Assembly (NCBI GenBank): GCA_001303225.1 | Contig: LJNI01000061.1 | Coordinates: 1 to 12,325 of the forward strand | Direction of reading: 5' to 3' | Length of the DNA stretch: 12,325 nucleotides | Origin: a candidate division TA06 bacterium DG_78 | Lineage (GTDB): Bacteria > Hydrothermota > Tepidihabitantia > SM23-42 | In this document: positions 1 through 8,063 of the stretch, piece by piece | How positions within the stretch are numbered: position 1 is the first letter of the stretch | Layout: the number at the start of each line of letters is the position of its first letter | The notes under the pieces: generated by a model | What the model was told of the DNA's origin: nothing | Seen by the model: only the letters and a program-made list of their open reading frames with translations | Databases searched by the model: none | Program-made: the position numbers and the translations under genes

Positions 1-13
1 TGGGTTGGTATCC

Positions 14-41
14 ATTTGAAATTTGAAATTTGACATTTGAC
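14..41. repeat. Four tandem AT-rich heptamers (ATTTGAA x2, ATTTGAC x2)
   Basis: Positions 14-20 and 21-27 read ATTTGAA, and 28-34 and 35-41 read ATTTGAC, followed by ATTTTTATT, which runs into the stop codon of the TPR gene. The array lies just past the 3' end of the minus-strand operon. I see no hairpin or T-tract that would make it a standard terminator. Short heptamer arrays of this kind are typical of intergenic spacers in some candidate-phylum genomes, but that is recollection rather than something shown here. Confidence 0.75.
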
Positions 42-45
42 ATTT

Positions 46-2271
46 TTATTCTAGTCCTTCTAACCTCTTCTGTGCTTCTGCACCCCAGATATCTCCGAGC
101 CCGCGTGCCCTTATCATTTTTTCGTAAACTTTTCTCGCCGCTTCAAGGTCATCAATCAATTCTAGAATAATCCCGGTTTTATACAAAGCTGTCGGGTACC
201 ACATATCATCTTTTGGAAAAACGTCAACTATTTTTTGGTACTCGTAGAAAGCTCTCACCAAATCGCCTTTTGAAAGATATGCCTCACCAAGCCAGTAATA
301 GTATTCAGGAGTAGACGCATGTCGTGCAGCAATGCCTAACTGTTCAATTGCATATTTTGGCTTACCAGCACGAAGTAATGCGTAACCAATATCAAATCGA
401 ACACTCGCTTCTCCATCTTCATCAATGGTTTCAAGAATCTGAGAACCCACCTCAATAACTCCATTCCAATAGGCTGCCCTTTTGTAACAGATTACCTGAT
501 TCTGCAAGGCATCGAGCTGTAGAGAACTGTCAACGCTTGCTCTACCATAGTAATACCCAGCACTATCATAATGTTCTTGTGTATAATGAATCGTAGCAAT
601 TTTAAAGAGTGCTTTATAATAGTTTTCAGTATTTTCAAAATTCTTAATATACAGATTGAATCTTGCCCGTGCAGTATCAATATCACCTTGAAAAAAAGGA
701 ATCAATGCCCAATTATAGTAAACAGATGCAGGCATGTTGTCATTCGTAAAAGTAATGAGCGAATCGTAGTGATGTCGTGCGCTATGATAATTTTCACTTT
801 GCACTAAAAACTCGCCATAGTAGTTCGCTACATCATAATCTACGCCTGAGAAATATGTTGTAAAGATTGCATTCGCCTTCTTATGCTGGCCAGTCCTTGC
901 AAGGCTTTTTACATACAGCCGTATCAGCGTCGTATCATTTTCAAAATCTTCAACTGTATACCCAACAATATTATTATAATTTCCATTAGCAAATTCAGAT
1001 TCGATGAGACCCTTCAATGCACGGCAGGAAAGTACTGTATCTGCTGCCGCATCCACGACTGTAGCGTAGAGGGCTGCCGGATTTTTACCTAATTCTTTTG
1101 AACACTCAGCAAGCAGAAAGAGCATCTCGGGGCTTTTGCTATTGGATAGTATAATCTCGGTCATCGCTTTGTGGTAATTCTTATTTTTAAAGTATTTTCT
1201 TGCTCTCACAGTACGCACATAATCACGTACATTAGCATAGTGAAAATAGCCAGACATCACATTATCTGCTTCTTCTATTCGATCTTCTTTGATCAACTTC
1301 TCACAGTATACTGAGTCAAGGTAGTAGCTGCTGCGTGTTTCAATATGTGAAGCATACAACAAAAGAGAATCGACATCAATACTCTCAGGAGGTGATGTTG
1401 ATACTGATTCTATTTCAGAAACTTGAATCAACAACTTCATCTCCTCTTCATCCTCTGGTGTAATCTTTCTCGCGAGATATCCTGTTGCCAGTGTCTCCAG
1501 GAGTATACATTTATTCGAAAATCCTTTATTCTTATCCAATCGTGCTGTGAATTCTCTAACAATTGTTTTTTCGAAAAGAAGTGCAATTTTCGTAAAACGA
1601 TACAGAAGGTCTGTAGTCACTTCTGCTTTTGGTATTTTCTGGTATATTTCATATGCAGTGATTGTATCACCTATCGCAAGGTACTGTTCAATGAGATATA
1701 CATTACCTTTGACACCTTCAACGGTTTTCAAAATACCAATCTTTTGTTCGGGGTCTGCTTGGAGACGTGCGCGTACTATTTTTATCGTGTCGGTTTGAGG
1801 ACATAACGAGAGGACGTAATCACCCGAATCGTATTGACTGGAATGTATCAAACCATAACCAATAATTTCTAAGAGTGAGTAATTTGTTGCGAAATAGTCA
1901 TAGTTCTTTATATATTCGTAGGCAAGGATATAGGCTCTTTTCTCAGATAGTTTCTCTAACAAAAAATCAAATACTTCCTGACATCGATGATTATATATAT
2001 GGTGTACTAAAAATTGGTTAGTATAATAAATCAAGTTGATAAAATCACCACGCATATCATAAATTTTTATTAAATAGTATATGGCATCAGGTACATGTGG
2101 ATTCAAGGGGTCATCTTGTAATAGATGCTCCAAATAAACCTGGGTAATGCTATACATACCCTGTTCATATGCCTTCTCTGCCATCTCAAAATCGCTCTGT
2201 GCACCAATTAATAAGACATATGGTATAAGAAAACAGAGAAGAACGCATTTTGTACTCACAGTTCTTATCAT
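46..2271 (-). CDS. Exported TPR-repeat protein (scaffold/assembly type)
   Basis: A protein of about 741 residues with an N-terminal signal peptide: a short basic start (MIRTVSTK), then a hydrophobic stretch (VLLCFLIPYVLLIGA) ending in a likely cleavage site near AQS. The rest is helical with TPR-like 34-residue units. They are clearest near residues 30-100 (AEKAYEQGMYSITQVYLEHL) and over the last ~300 residues, for example AYLSKGDLVRAFYEYQKIVD followed by ALYKTGIILELIDDLEAARK. I see no catalytic motif, so a protein-interaction role in the periplasm or outer envelope is inferred. I start it at the second ATG. This gives an ATGA overlap with the upstream glycosyltransferase and places GAGGAG 8 nt ahead. 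The ATG at 2277 would sit only 2 nt from that site. It is the last gene of the operon. The exact partner is unknown, and YbgF/BamD-like lipoproteins are only a structural analogy. Confidence 0.85.
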   Translation of the reverse strand: MIRTVSTKCVLLCFLIPYVLLIGAQSDFEMAEKAYEQGMYSITQVYLEHLLQDDPLNPHVPDAIYYLIKIYDMRGDFINLIYYTNQFLVHHIYNHRCQEVFDFLLEKLSEKRAYILAYEYIKNYDYFATNYSLLEIIGYGLIHSSQYDSGDYVLSLCPQTDTIKIVRARLQADPEQKIGILKTVEGVKGNVYLIEQYLAIGDTITAYEIYQKIPKAEVTTDLLYRFTKIALLFEKTIVREFTARLDKNKGFSNKCILLETLATGYLARKITPEDEEEMKLLIQVSEIESVSTSPPESIDVDSLLLYASHIETRSSYYLDSVYCEKLIKEDRIEEADNVMSGYFHYANVRDYVRTVRARKYFKNKNYHKAMTEIILSNSKSPEMLFLLAECSKELGKNPAALYATVVDAAADTVLSCRALKGLIESEFANGNYNNIVGYTVEDFENDTTLIRLYVKSLARTGQHKKANAIFTTYFSGVDYDVANYYGEFLVQSENYHSARHHYDSLITFTNDNMPASVYYNWALIPFFQGDIDTARARFNLYIKNFENTENYYKALFKIATIHYTQEHYDSAGYYYGRASVDSSLQLDALQNQVICYKRAAYWNGVIEVGSQILETIDEDGEASVRFDIGYALLRAGKPKYAIEQLGIAARHASTPEYYYWLGEAYLSKGDLVRAFYEYQKIVDVFPKDDMWYPTALYKTGIILELIDDLEAARKVYEKMIRARGLGDIWGAEAQKRLEGLE

Positions 2272-3353
2272 GAACATTGCTCCTCTAATATCTGTTCTAA
2301 TTTATCTGCTGCCCTATTCCATGAGAACCCAGATGCCCACGTACGTGCAGCCGAGGAAAAATTTTTCCATATTTTTTCATTATCCATGAGCGCCATTATT
2401 TTTTCAACGAGACTATCGATATTACCGTATTCATAGAGAAAGCCGGTTTTACCATCCTGCACAACCTCACGCAATCCAGGTGAACTGGCACACACAACAG
2501 GTGTACCACACGATTGAGCCTCGATCGCAGTGAGACCCCAACCTTCTTTAATTGAAGGTTGGACAACAACACGCGATCTATGATACATTCGATATTTTTC
2601 TTGTTCACTTACAAAACCAGTGAATTGAACATCAACGTTTAGCTTGTGTGCTAAATGGATCAAATCATTCCGAGCATCACCATCGCCAACAATAACTGCC
2701 TCAACATGTTTTTTCTGTTTAAGCACTGCTATGGCTTTAACAAAATGATCTATTGATTTATATTTCTTAACCCGACCAACATATGCGATGAGGTTATTCT
2801 GACGTCCTTCTTTGATGTCCTGTGGTATTGTTGGTATACCACTCTGCACTATAAAAATTTTATTTTTTACACCAATAGTTTTCAAATCTTCGGCAGTGCT
2901 GTGTGATATCGCAACAAAATCTGAACGTGGATAGAAATATGAAATAAGCCTCTCAGTCAAAAAGACATAACTAGCAAAGAGAAAATTTGTTTCTCGATAA
3001 ATGGCAGTCCGGAAGAGGTGCATGAGCATAGGTATAACTTTTTTTTTCGTAAATAATGGCGAATAAAAAGGAATTTTGTTAAGATCGTCTATGATAACAT
3101 CAATTTTTTTATGTCGCATAATTGCACGGAGAGCGGATGGAACGAAAAAGTTGAAGTTCGAACGTCTTCCTATTCTGTATATTTCAAAACCATCGAGTTT
3201 TTCATAACGCCTTTGATGTGTCGCTCTGCTGCATAAGAGTAGAATATTGTGTCCTTTTTTAAGCATCCGTGAAAATATTTCGTAGAGATAAATTTCCGCG
3301 CCACCGGCAAGTGGATTCTGCCAATCCTGCCAGTTAATTACTAATATATTCAT
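2268..3353 (-). CDS. GT4-family glycosyltransferase (GT-B fold)
   Basis: This 361-residue protein has the full two-domain GT-B layout. The N-terminal acceptor domain starts MNILVINWQDWQNPLAGGAE, with the Gly-rich AGGAE loop at about residues 16-20. The donor-binding domain begins near residue 187 (LIAYVGRVKKYKSIDHFVKA, with R194 and K199 in the usual GR-x4-K position). The EX7E signature is KEGWGLTAIE (E270, E278), followed by AQSCGTPVV and GLREVVQDGKTGFLY. This assigns it to GT4-type retaining transferases using nucleotide sugars. Directly behind two GDP-mannose-modifying enzymes, it probably transfers a GDP-linked 6-deoxyhexose or mannose to a lipid- or protein-linked acceptor; the acceptor cannot be read from sequence. 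No convincing ribosome-binding site precedes the ATG. A 63-nt gap separates it from the upstream reductase gene, the widest gap in the operon. The stop TGA overlaps the next gene's ATG. Confidence 0.9.
   Translation of the reverse strand: MNILVINWQDWQNPLAGGAEIYLYEIFSRMLKKGHNILLLCSRATHQRRYEKLDGFEIYRIGRRSNFNFFVPSALRAIMRHKKIDVIIDDLNKIPFYSPLFTKKKVIPMLMHLFRTAIYRETNFLFASYVFLTERLISYFYPRSDFVAISHSTAEDLKTIGVKNKIFIVQSGIPTIPQDIKEGRQNNLIAYVGRVKKYKSIDHFVKAIAVLKQKKHVEAVIVGDGDARNDLIHLAHKLNVDVQFTGFVSEQEKYRMYHRSRVVVQPSIKEGWGLTAIEAQSCGTPVVCASSPGLREVVQDGKTGFLYEYGNIDSLVEKIMALMDNEKIWKNFSSAARTWASGFSWNRAADKLEQILEEQCS
2280..2285 (-). promoter_or_regulatory. Shine-Dalgarno GAGGAG deciding the TPR gene start
   Basis: On the minus strand GAGGAG lies in the last codons of the glycosyltransferase gene. 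It is 8 nt from the ATG at 2271 and only 2 nt from the ATG at 2277, which favours the downstream start. Confidence 0.7.
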
Positions 3354-3397
3354 CAGTATTTTGATATTTTGGTTTTGACATTACTCTGTATCCTAAT

Positions 3398-3413
3398 ATC
3401 TGTGTAATCTGTG
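3398..3413. repeat. Two 9-bp-spaced ATCTGTG units in the operon spacer
   Basis: ATCTGTG occurs at 3398-3404 and 3407-3413 (unit ATCTGTGTA/ATCTGTGTT) in the only sizeable gap of the minus-strand operon (3354-3416). The same spacer carries TTTTGACATT, which resembles the ATTTGAC units at 28-41. No terminator or promoter is evident in this spacer. Confidence 0.5.
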
Positions 3414-3416
3414 TTT

Positions 3417-4334
3417 CTAGATCTTTGCCCGCCAATAGTTTAAAAGATCCTCTATGGTCTTTTCAATTTTAATCTTTGACTGCCATCCAGTGAGCTCAGA
3501 AAATTTGGTTCCATCGCCTATTAAAATTGGTATATCAATTTTTCTCATTCGTGAAGGATCGCTCTTGAGTTCGAATTTCACTTTTGATAATTTTTTTAAT
3601 ATATCCAGCACGTCTGCCAATGTGTACCCCCTATTCGAAGCTATATTATAGACCTCTCCAGACTGACATTTCTCAATTGCTAATCGATATGCCTCAATGA
3701 TATCATGAATGTTCATAAATTCTCGCTTCACATTAATACTACCGTGTTCTATGAGGGGTGGCCGTTTACCTTTCTCGATTTCAGCAATCTGTTTTGCGAT
3801 CGTTGGCAGCACAAAATCTTCAACTTGTCCTGGTCCAGTATGGTTGAATGGTCTCAAAATCACGATCTCAATCTGTCCGCCCAGATAATTTTTGCATACC
3901 AATTCTGCTGCATATTTGCTTACTGCATAAGGGTTCTTCAACACAACCTCAGACGATTCTGTGAGGTGTTCACCGCCCCCATAGACTTCGCATGTTGATA
4001 CAAATAAAAATCGGACATTTTTGTTTAACGATTTCACAGCCTCTAATATATTTGCTGTACCAATAATGTTTGTATTGTAGGTTAGTGGTGGATCACGAAA
4101 GGATTTAGCAACCGACGTCACTGCTGCAAGATGAAAAATAATATCTGGGTTGTATTCCTTCAACAATTCTCTCGTCATCTCTAAATCGAGAATATCCAAA
4201 GCAATATAATCTCCTTTCTTTGGAAGGAGCGATGGATAACAGGTTGAAACAATATTGTAGGACTCTTCACGGAGCACCTTGGTAAGATGACCACCGACAA
4301 ATCCTTCACTACCAGTGACGAGCAATGTTTTCAT
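3417..4334 (-). CDS. rmd: GDP-6-deoxy-D-mannose (4-keto) reductase-like SDR enzyme
   Basis: An extended short-chain dehydrogenase/reductase of about 305 residues. The N-terminal Rossmann motif is GSEGFVG (residues 8-14), and HLAA follows near 68-71. The active-site region reads FVSTCEVYGG (T114, E116), and the catalytic pair is Y136-x3-K140 in NPYAVSKYAAE. RPFNHTGPGQ and the C-terminal GEVYNIAS and LTGWQ are typical of the GDP-mannose dehydratase/reductase branch. Length and sequence style fit Rmd, which reduces GDP-4-keto-6-deoxy-D-mannose to GDP-D-rhamnose. It is clearly paralogous to its upstream neighbour, which would make the substrate. I place the start at the ATG that overlaps the neighbour's stop (TAATG), preceded by GAGAGGG. 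A TTG six codons earlier is possible but has no ribosome-binding site of its own. A related epimerase with another nucleotide-sugar substrate remains possible. Confidence 0.75.
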   Translation of the reverse strand: MKTLLVTGSEGFVGGHLTKVLREESYNIVSTCYPSLLPKKGDYIALDILDLEMTRELLKEYNPDIIFHLAAVTSVAKSFRDPPLTYNTNIIGTANILEAVKSLNKNVRFLFVSTCEVYGGGEHLTESSEVVLKNPYAVSKYAAELVCKNYLGGQIEIVILRPFNHTGPGQVEDFVLPTIAKQIAEIEKGKRPPLIEHGSINVKREFMNIHDIIEAYRLAIEKCQSGEVYNIASNRGYTLADVLDILKKLSKVKFELKSDPSRMRKIDIPILIGDGTKFSELTGWQSKIKIEKTIEDLLNYWRAKI

Positions 4335-5287
4335 TACACCCTCTCTCGCCAATAGTCGAGTAAATCTTTCAAGGTCTGCTCAAATAGAATCTCTGGCTTC
4401 CAACCAGTTGCCTTCTGAAATTTGTCAGGCGAACCAATCAGTAATTCAACATCAGATGGTCTGAACCGTCCTTTGTCTTGTTCAATTTTTAAATCGACAT
4501 TTGATAACGCTACCAGTTTATCGAGCAATTCTTTTATCTTTATTCCCTTACCAGAAGCAATATTATAGACCTCACCGTGAGTTCCTTTCTCGAGAGCAAG
4601 TGCGTATGCCCTTACAACATCACGAACATCTGAAAAATCGCGAACCGCATTCAGATTACCAACATACATAACAGGTTTTCGTTTACCTTTTTCAATCTCA
4701 ACGATCTGTTTTGCAAAATTTGATGTCACAAAAACTTCGGCTCGTCGTGGACCAGTGTGATTAAATGCCCTTGTTCGAACTGTCTTAAGACCATAACTCT
4801 TAAAATATTGGTAGGCGAGAAAATCCTGTGCAACCTTACTAACGCCATAAGGACTGAGTGGTCGGAGAGGATTTGATTCTTTAATTGGTAACTCATCAGG
4901 CAATACCAAACCATACTCTTCACTCGACCCTGCGATATGGATTAATGGATCAATTTTCAATTCCCTAATTGTTTCAAAGAGGTTGACCTCACCTATTATA
5001 TTTGTCGAGAGTGTTTCCTGGGGCACGCGCCAGGAAAAGGGAACATAGCTCTGTGCAGCAAGATGAAATATCCGGTCTGGTCTAATTGCTGAAAGAACAG
5101 TCTTCATTGCGAATGCATCTTTTATGTCACACTCGTACAATTTTATCTTATCTTGGATGTGAATAATGTTTTCTCGATTCGAACGCCATTTAATCGCACC
5201 GAATACCTCATTTTTCCCCGCTGCTAAAAAGTATTCTGCAAGATGACTTCCTACAAAACCAGATATACCAGTAATGAGTATTTTCAT
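4334..5287 (-). CDS. gmd: GDP-mannose 4,6-dehydratase-like SDR enzyme
   Basis: A 317-residue extended SDR enzyme. The nucleotide-binding motif is GISGFVG (7-13). KWRSNRENI (about 33-41) is the NADP-type RSS/N loop region of GMDs, and HLAAQSYVPFSWRVPQET (75-92) is very GMD-like. The active site is HIAGSSEEYG (S121/S122, E123) with Y147-x3-K151 in SPYGVSKV, followed by RTRAFNHTGPRR (171-182). GMD converts GDP-D-mannose to GDP-4-keto-6-deoxy-D-mannose, the branch point to GDP-D-rhamnose, GDP-L-fucose and related sugars. No fucose-synthase gene is next to it; the following gene looks Rmd-like, so the D-rhamnose branch is inferred. AAGGAG lies about 7 nt before the ATG and the preceding gene ends 9 nt upstream. 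GMDs are usually a little longer, so a specialised dehydratase/reductase of the same clan is the main alternative. Confidence 0.8.
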   Translation of the reverse strand: MKILITGISGFVGSHLAEYFLAAGKNEVFGAIKWRSNRENIIHIQDKIKLYECDIKDAFAMKTVLSAIRPDRIFHLAAQSYVPFSWRVPQETLSTNIIGEVNLFETIRELKIDPLIHIAGSSEEYGLVLPDELPIKESNPLRPLSPYGVSKVAQDFLAYQYFKSYGLKTVRTRAFNHTGPRRAEVFVTSNFAKQIVEIEKGKRKPVMYVGNLNAVRDFSDVRDVVRAYALALEKGTHGEVYNIASGKGIKIKELLDKLVALSNVDLKIEQDKGRFRPSDVELLIGSPDKFQKATGWKPEILFEQTLKDLLDYWRERV

Positions 5288-5296
5288 ATTTACTCC

Positions 5297-6052
5297 TTAC
5301 ATTTTTGTATAGAATGGAATATATGCTATTGGGTCAACTGCTTTGTCCCGAAACCTGACTTCATAGTGAAGATGCGGTGATGTCGACTTTCCTGAAGAAC
5401 CAACTGTACCAATGATTTCACCACCAGTCACCTTCTGGTTATTCCTGACATCTATGCTGTACAGATGACCATAGAACGTTGAATAATTTTTATTGTGTTC
5501 AATGATAACGTAATTCCCGTAGAGAGAATCCCACCCTGCGTCAATTACTACTCCTGATGCTGTTGCAATGACTGGTGACAAACGAGGCGCTGCAATATCA
5601 ATGCCTTCGTGGCCAGGCGCAAAATTCTTTGAAATGTGTCCCATCGTGGGCAAGAGGGAAGGTATGTTAGCATCATTTTCAATGTAGCGATCAATATTAT
5701 TTGAAAGATCAGGACTCACTTCATACGCAATTGGTTCTACTGCTGCCGGACTCTTTTCTATACCGAGCATTATCTTAATTTTCTGGTTATTCATTTCAGC
5801 AATGGCTAAATGCTCTTTTATTCTTTCAAGTTTTGTAAATTCTTCTTCTATTTGGGCATTACGTCGCCTCAATGCCTCTGCCTCCATTGCCTTATAGTAG
5901 ATTTTTGAATAACTAATAATATTTATAATGACGATAATAATAACAATAATGAGCAATGTAAACAATGCAGTAAACAAATTTTTAGACAAAAAGAGATGTT
6001 TGGAACTCCCTGAATCAGTAGACGTTATTAAAATTGAATAACCCTTTCTCAT
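5297..6052 (-). CDS. Membrane-anchored M23-family peptidase (LytM domain)
   Basis: This 251-residue protein has a short cytoplasmic N-terminus, one very hydrophobic membrane segment (about residues 26-48, rich in Ile/Val), a charged helical region likely to be a coiled coil (about 55-98), and a C-terminal M23/LytM domain. The zinc site looks complete: H148 and D152 in GHEGID, H196 in YGHL, and H227/H229 in PHLHYEV. Such proteins cleave peptidoglycan cross-bridges or stem peptides from the outer face of the inner membrane, or act as divisome/elongasome regulators. With intact ligands, an active enzyme is expected. It follows the M42 gene by 2 nt and precedes gmd by 9 nt, so it shares the operon transcript and is probably translationally coupled. 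The layout resembles the N-terminal TM-coil-M23 proteins found next to bactofilin genes, although no bactofilin is seen here. Confidence 0.9.
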   Translation of the reverse strand: MRKGYSILITSTDSGSSKHLFLSKNLFTALFTLLIIVIIIVIINIISYSKIYYKAMEAEALRRRNAQIEEEFTKLERIKEHLAIAEMNNQKIKIMLGIEKSPAAVEPIAYEVSPDLSNNIDRYIENDANIPSLLPTMGHISKNFAPGHEGIDIAAPRLSPVIATASGVVIDAGWDSLYGNYVIIEHNKNYSTFYGHLYSIDVRNNQKVTGGEIIGTVGSSGKSTSPHLHYEVRFRDKAVDPIAYIPFYTKM

Positions 6053-6054
6053 AT

Positions 6055-7053
6055 CTACTCGATTCCCTCTTCAGCGACAGAGATCAATAGCTTGATGGTG
6101 CACTGTACATCATCCAAATCACAGACTTCATTGGGAGAATGGATGTAACGTGTCGGAATTGATAACACACTGCTCACGACACCTTCTTTTACAAGCTGTA
6201 TAATTGCAGCGTCCGTAGTACCTGCTTCAAGAATCTCTAATTGATATGGAATTTTCATTTTCTCAGCATACGCGATGAGTTTATCATTTATCATCGGGTT
6301 GCTAATGAAGGAACTATCCTTCACTTTAATTGCAACACCTTTGCCAACAGCAACATCCATTCTTGGTGATTCAGGAGTATCGCCAGTGTCGGTAACGTCC
6401 ACGGCGAGGGCATATTGAGGAGCAATCGCGTAGGCACCTGTGCGCGCTCCCCTCAGGCCAACTTCTTCCTGGACCGAGAACACAAAATAGAGATTATCTT
6501 TATTATTTTTTATCTTTTTTAAACTCTCAATAAGACAGTAACAACCAATGCGGTCATCGAGCGCCTTCGCTGATACCCTCTTGTTGATAGAGGTAAATTC
6601 TTGATGAAACGATGCAATATCACCAATTGTAACCATTTTTTCTGCTTCGGCTTTATTCCGTGCTCCGATATCTATGAACATATTGTTCAACTCAGGTGGT
6701 TTTGGGGTCTCCTTTTTTGTCTCAACACCGATGACACCAATGACGCCATGTTCAAACTGCACCCTCTGGTAGAGCGTGCTATCAGGAAATACCCCACCAA
6801 TCCTCGTGAATCGCAAGAAACCATTTTTATCGATATGGGTCACAATCACACCGATTTCGTCCATATGGGCACAGAACATGATCTTAGCAGATTTTTTCTC
6901 TGAAGCTGGTGGTCTATGAGCTATGAGATTACCGAGACGATCAATCTGAACATCCTGACAGTAATCCTGTATTTCACTTCTGATAAGTTTGCTAATAGCA
7001 TGCTCACGGCCAGATGGCCCGTAGGCATTGCACAGTTTTTTTATTAATTCCAT
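6055..7053 (-). CDS. M42-family metallo-aminopeptidase B
   Basis: A 332-residue M42 (FrvX/TET-type, glutamyl-aminopeptidase/endoglucanase M-like) enzyme. The di-metal ligands can all be placed: H63 in CAHMDEIG, D166 in KALDDRIG, E197 with catalytic base E196 in VQEEVGLRGA, D219 in AVDV, and H305 in TRYIHSPNE. The insert between about residues 70 and 160 is the usual PDZ-like dimerisation/oligomerisation subdomain. M42 enzymes form cytosolic dodecameric tetrahedra that trim N-terminal residues from peptides left by proteases; substrate preference cannot be read from sequence. Its ATG lies inside the end of the upstream M42 gene (10-nt overlap, different frame). The two are diverged tandem paralogues, which suggests a hetero-oligomer or split specificity. 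There is no signal peptide. Confidence 0.92.
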   Translation of the reverse strand: MELIKKLCNAYGPSGREHAISKLIRSEIQDYCQDVQIDRLGNLIAHRPPASEKKSAKIMFCAHMDEIGVIVTHIDKNGFLRFTRIGGVFPDSTLYQRVQFEHGVIGVIGVETKKETPKPPELNNMFIDIGARNKAEAEKMVTIGDIASFHQEFTSINKRVSAKALDDRIGCYCLIESLKKIKNNKDNLYFVFSVQEEVGLRGARTGAYAIAPQYALAVDVTDTGDTPESPRMDVAVGKGVAIKVKDSSFISNPMINDKLIAYAEKMKIPYQLEILEAGTTDAAIIQLVKEGVVSSVLSIPTRYIHSPNEVCDLDDVQCTIKLLISVAEEGIE

Positions 7054-8057
7054 ATGTCACCATTTCCTAAAATTTTTTGAATACTACAGGCGAGCAATTT
7101 GATACCTTCCTCAATGTCTGTTTGTGAAGCAATTGAGAGAGGTGAATGGATATATCGAGCTGAAATACTCACCACTGCTGACCGTGTCCCCTCTCTTGCA
7201 AGATGCATTGGGCCTGCATCAGTACCACCAACCATCGGTTGTTTGAATTGATGTTTTATATTATTCTCCTGAGCCGTATCAACGAGGAGTGAAACGAGTT
7301 TGGTATCACAGATTACTGAACGATCAGCAATGGTAATCACTGGTCCTTTGCCAATCTGAGGAGACTGCGAGAGATCTTTTTCGAGTGGCCACTCAGCAGA
7401 TGCAGTCGTATCGACGGCTAGTGCTATGTGAGGAGATACTCGATATCCTGCAATGCGCGCACCTCTCAAACCTGCCTCCTCTTGTACAGTAAAAGCATAG
7501 TATATCGGTAAATCAGTCGTTTTTATAAGTTGGATTAAAATGTAACAACCAATACGATTATCGAGCGCCTTGCCAAAGATAATACCATCCCGCTCACTAA
7601 ATGCTGTATCAAACGTACCAGAGTCACCGATTGTAATGAGTGTGCGTGCTATTTTGTTCGTTTTTGCACCGATATCAATAAAAAGGTCTTTTATTTCAGG
7701 TAATTTTTCCTTATCCTCATCCTTAGTCAGGTGGACAGGTTTGTGTCCGATGATACCACAAATCTTCTTTTTTCCAACTACGACTCTCTTGGCGAGTAGT
7801 ACCCGAGATGGTATTCCGATTGTCTTGAATCTCAGCAAGCCATCTTTTTCTATACCAGTTATTACAATGCCCACCTCATCCATATGCGCGGCGAGCATTA
7901 TTTTCGGCAGGTTCTTTTTCCATTTCTTGACGATCAGATTTCCATAAGAATCTTCGAATATTTCACTGACAGAGCGTTTTATCTTACTTTTTATAAATTC
8001 CCGTACCTCTTCTTCTCCACCGCTGACACCAATTATTTCACTCAGCTCTTTTAACAT
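7044..8057 (-). CDS. M42-family metallo-aminopeptidase A, probable leaderless start
   Basis: A 337-residue M42 peptidase, first gene of the seven-gene operon. The ligands are H58 in AAHMDEVG, D166 in GKALDNRIG, E194 with catalytic E193 in VQEEAGLRGA, D216 in AVDT and H304 in ARYIHSPLS. It is a paralogue of the next gene and has DN where that one has DD after the metal-binding Asp. I start it at ATG 8057. A TTG two codons upstream is in frame, but it falls between the -10 box and the predicted transcription start and so could not be translated from this promoter. No Shine-Dalgarno sequence precedes the ATG. The -10 hexamer ends 6 nt before it, so the transcript should begin at or next to the A of the start codon. 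Function is inferred as cytosolic peptide trimming; no signal peptide is present. Confidence 0.9.
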   Translation of the reverse strand: MLKELSEIIGVSGGEEEVREFIKSKIKRSVSEIFEDSYGNLIVKKWKKNLPKIMLAAHMDEVGIVITGIEKDGLLRFKTIGIPSRVLLAKRVVVGKKKICGIIGHKPVHLTKDEDKEKLPEIKDLFIDIGAKTNKIARTLITIGDSGTFDTAFSERDGIIFGKALDNRIGCYILIQLIKTTDLPIYYAFTVQEEAGLRGARIAGYRVSPHIALAVDTTASAEWPLEKDLSQSPQIGKGPVITIADRSVICDTKLVSLLVDTAQENNIKHQFKQPMVGGTDAGPMHLAREGTRSAVVSISARYIHSPLSIASQTDIEEGIKLLACSIQKILGNGDIWN

Positions 8058-8063
8058 ACGCAA

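Noticed and set aside
1423..1806. 127-codon plus-strand frame inside the TPR gene
   Set aside because: It is antisense to a clear protein, Cys/Phe-rich and without a ribosome-binding site, hence a shadow frame.
4335..4352. TTG start giving the Rmd-like enzyme six extra residues
   Set aside because: The Rossmann motif starts normally from the ATG at 4334, which has GAGAGGG at a good distance; the extension adds nothing conserved.
8058..8063. TTG start two codons upstream of the first M42 ATG
   Set aside because: It lies between the -10 box and the predicted transcription start, so it would not be in the mRNA.
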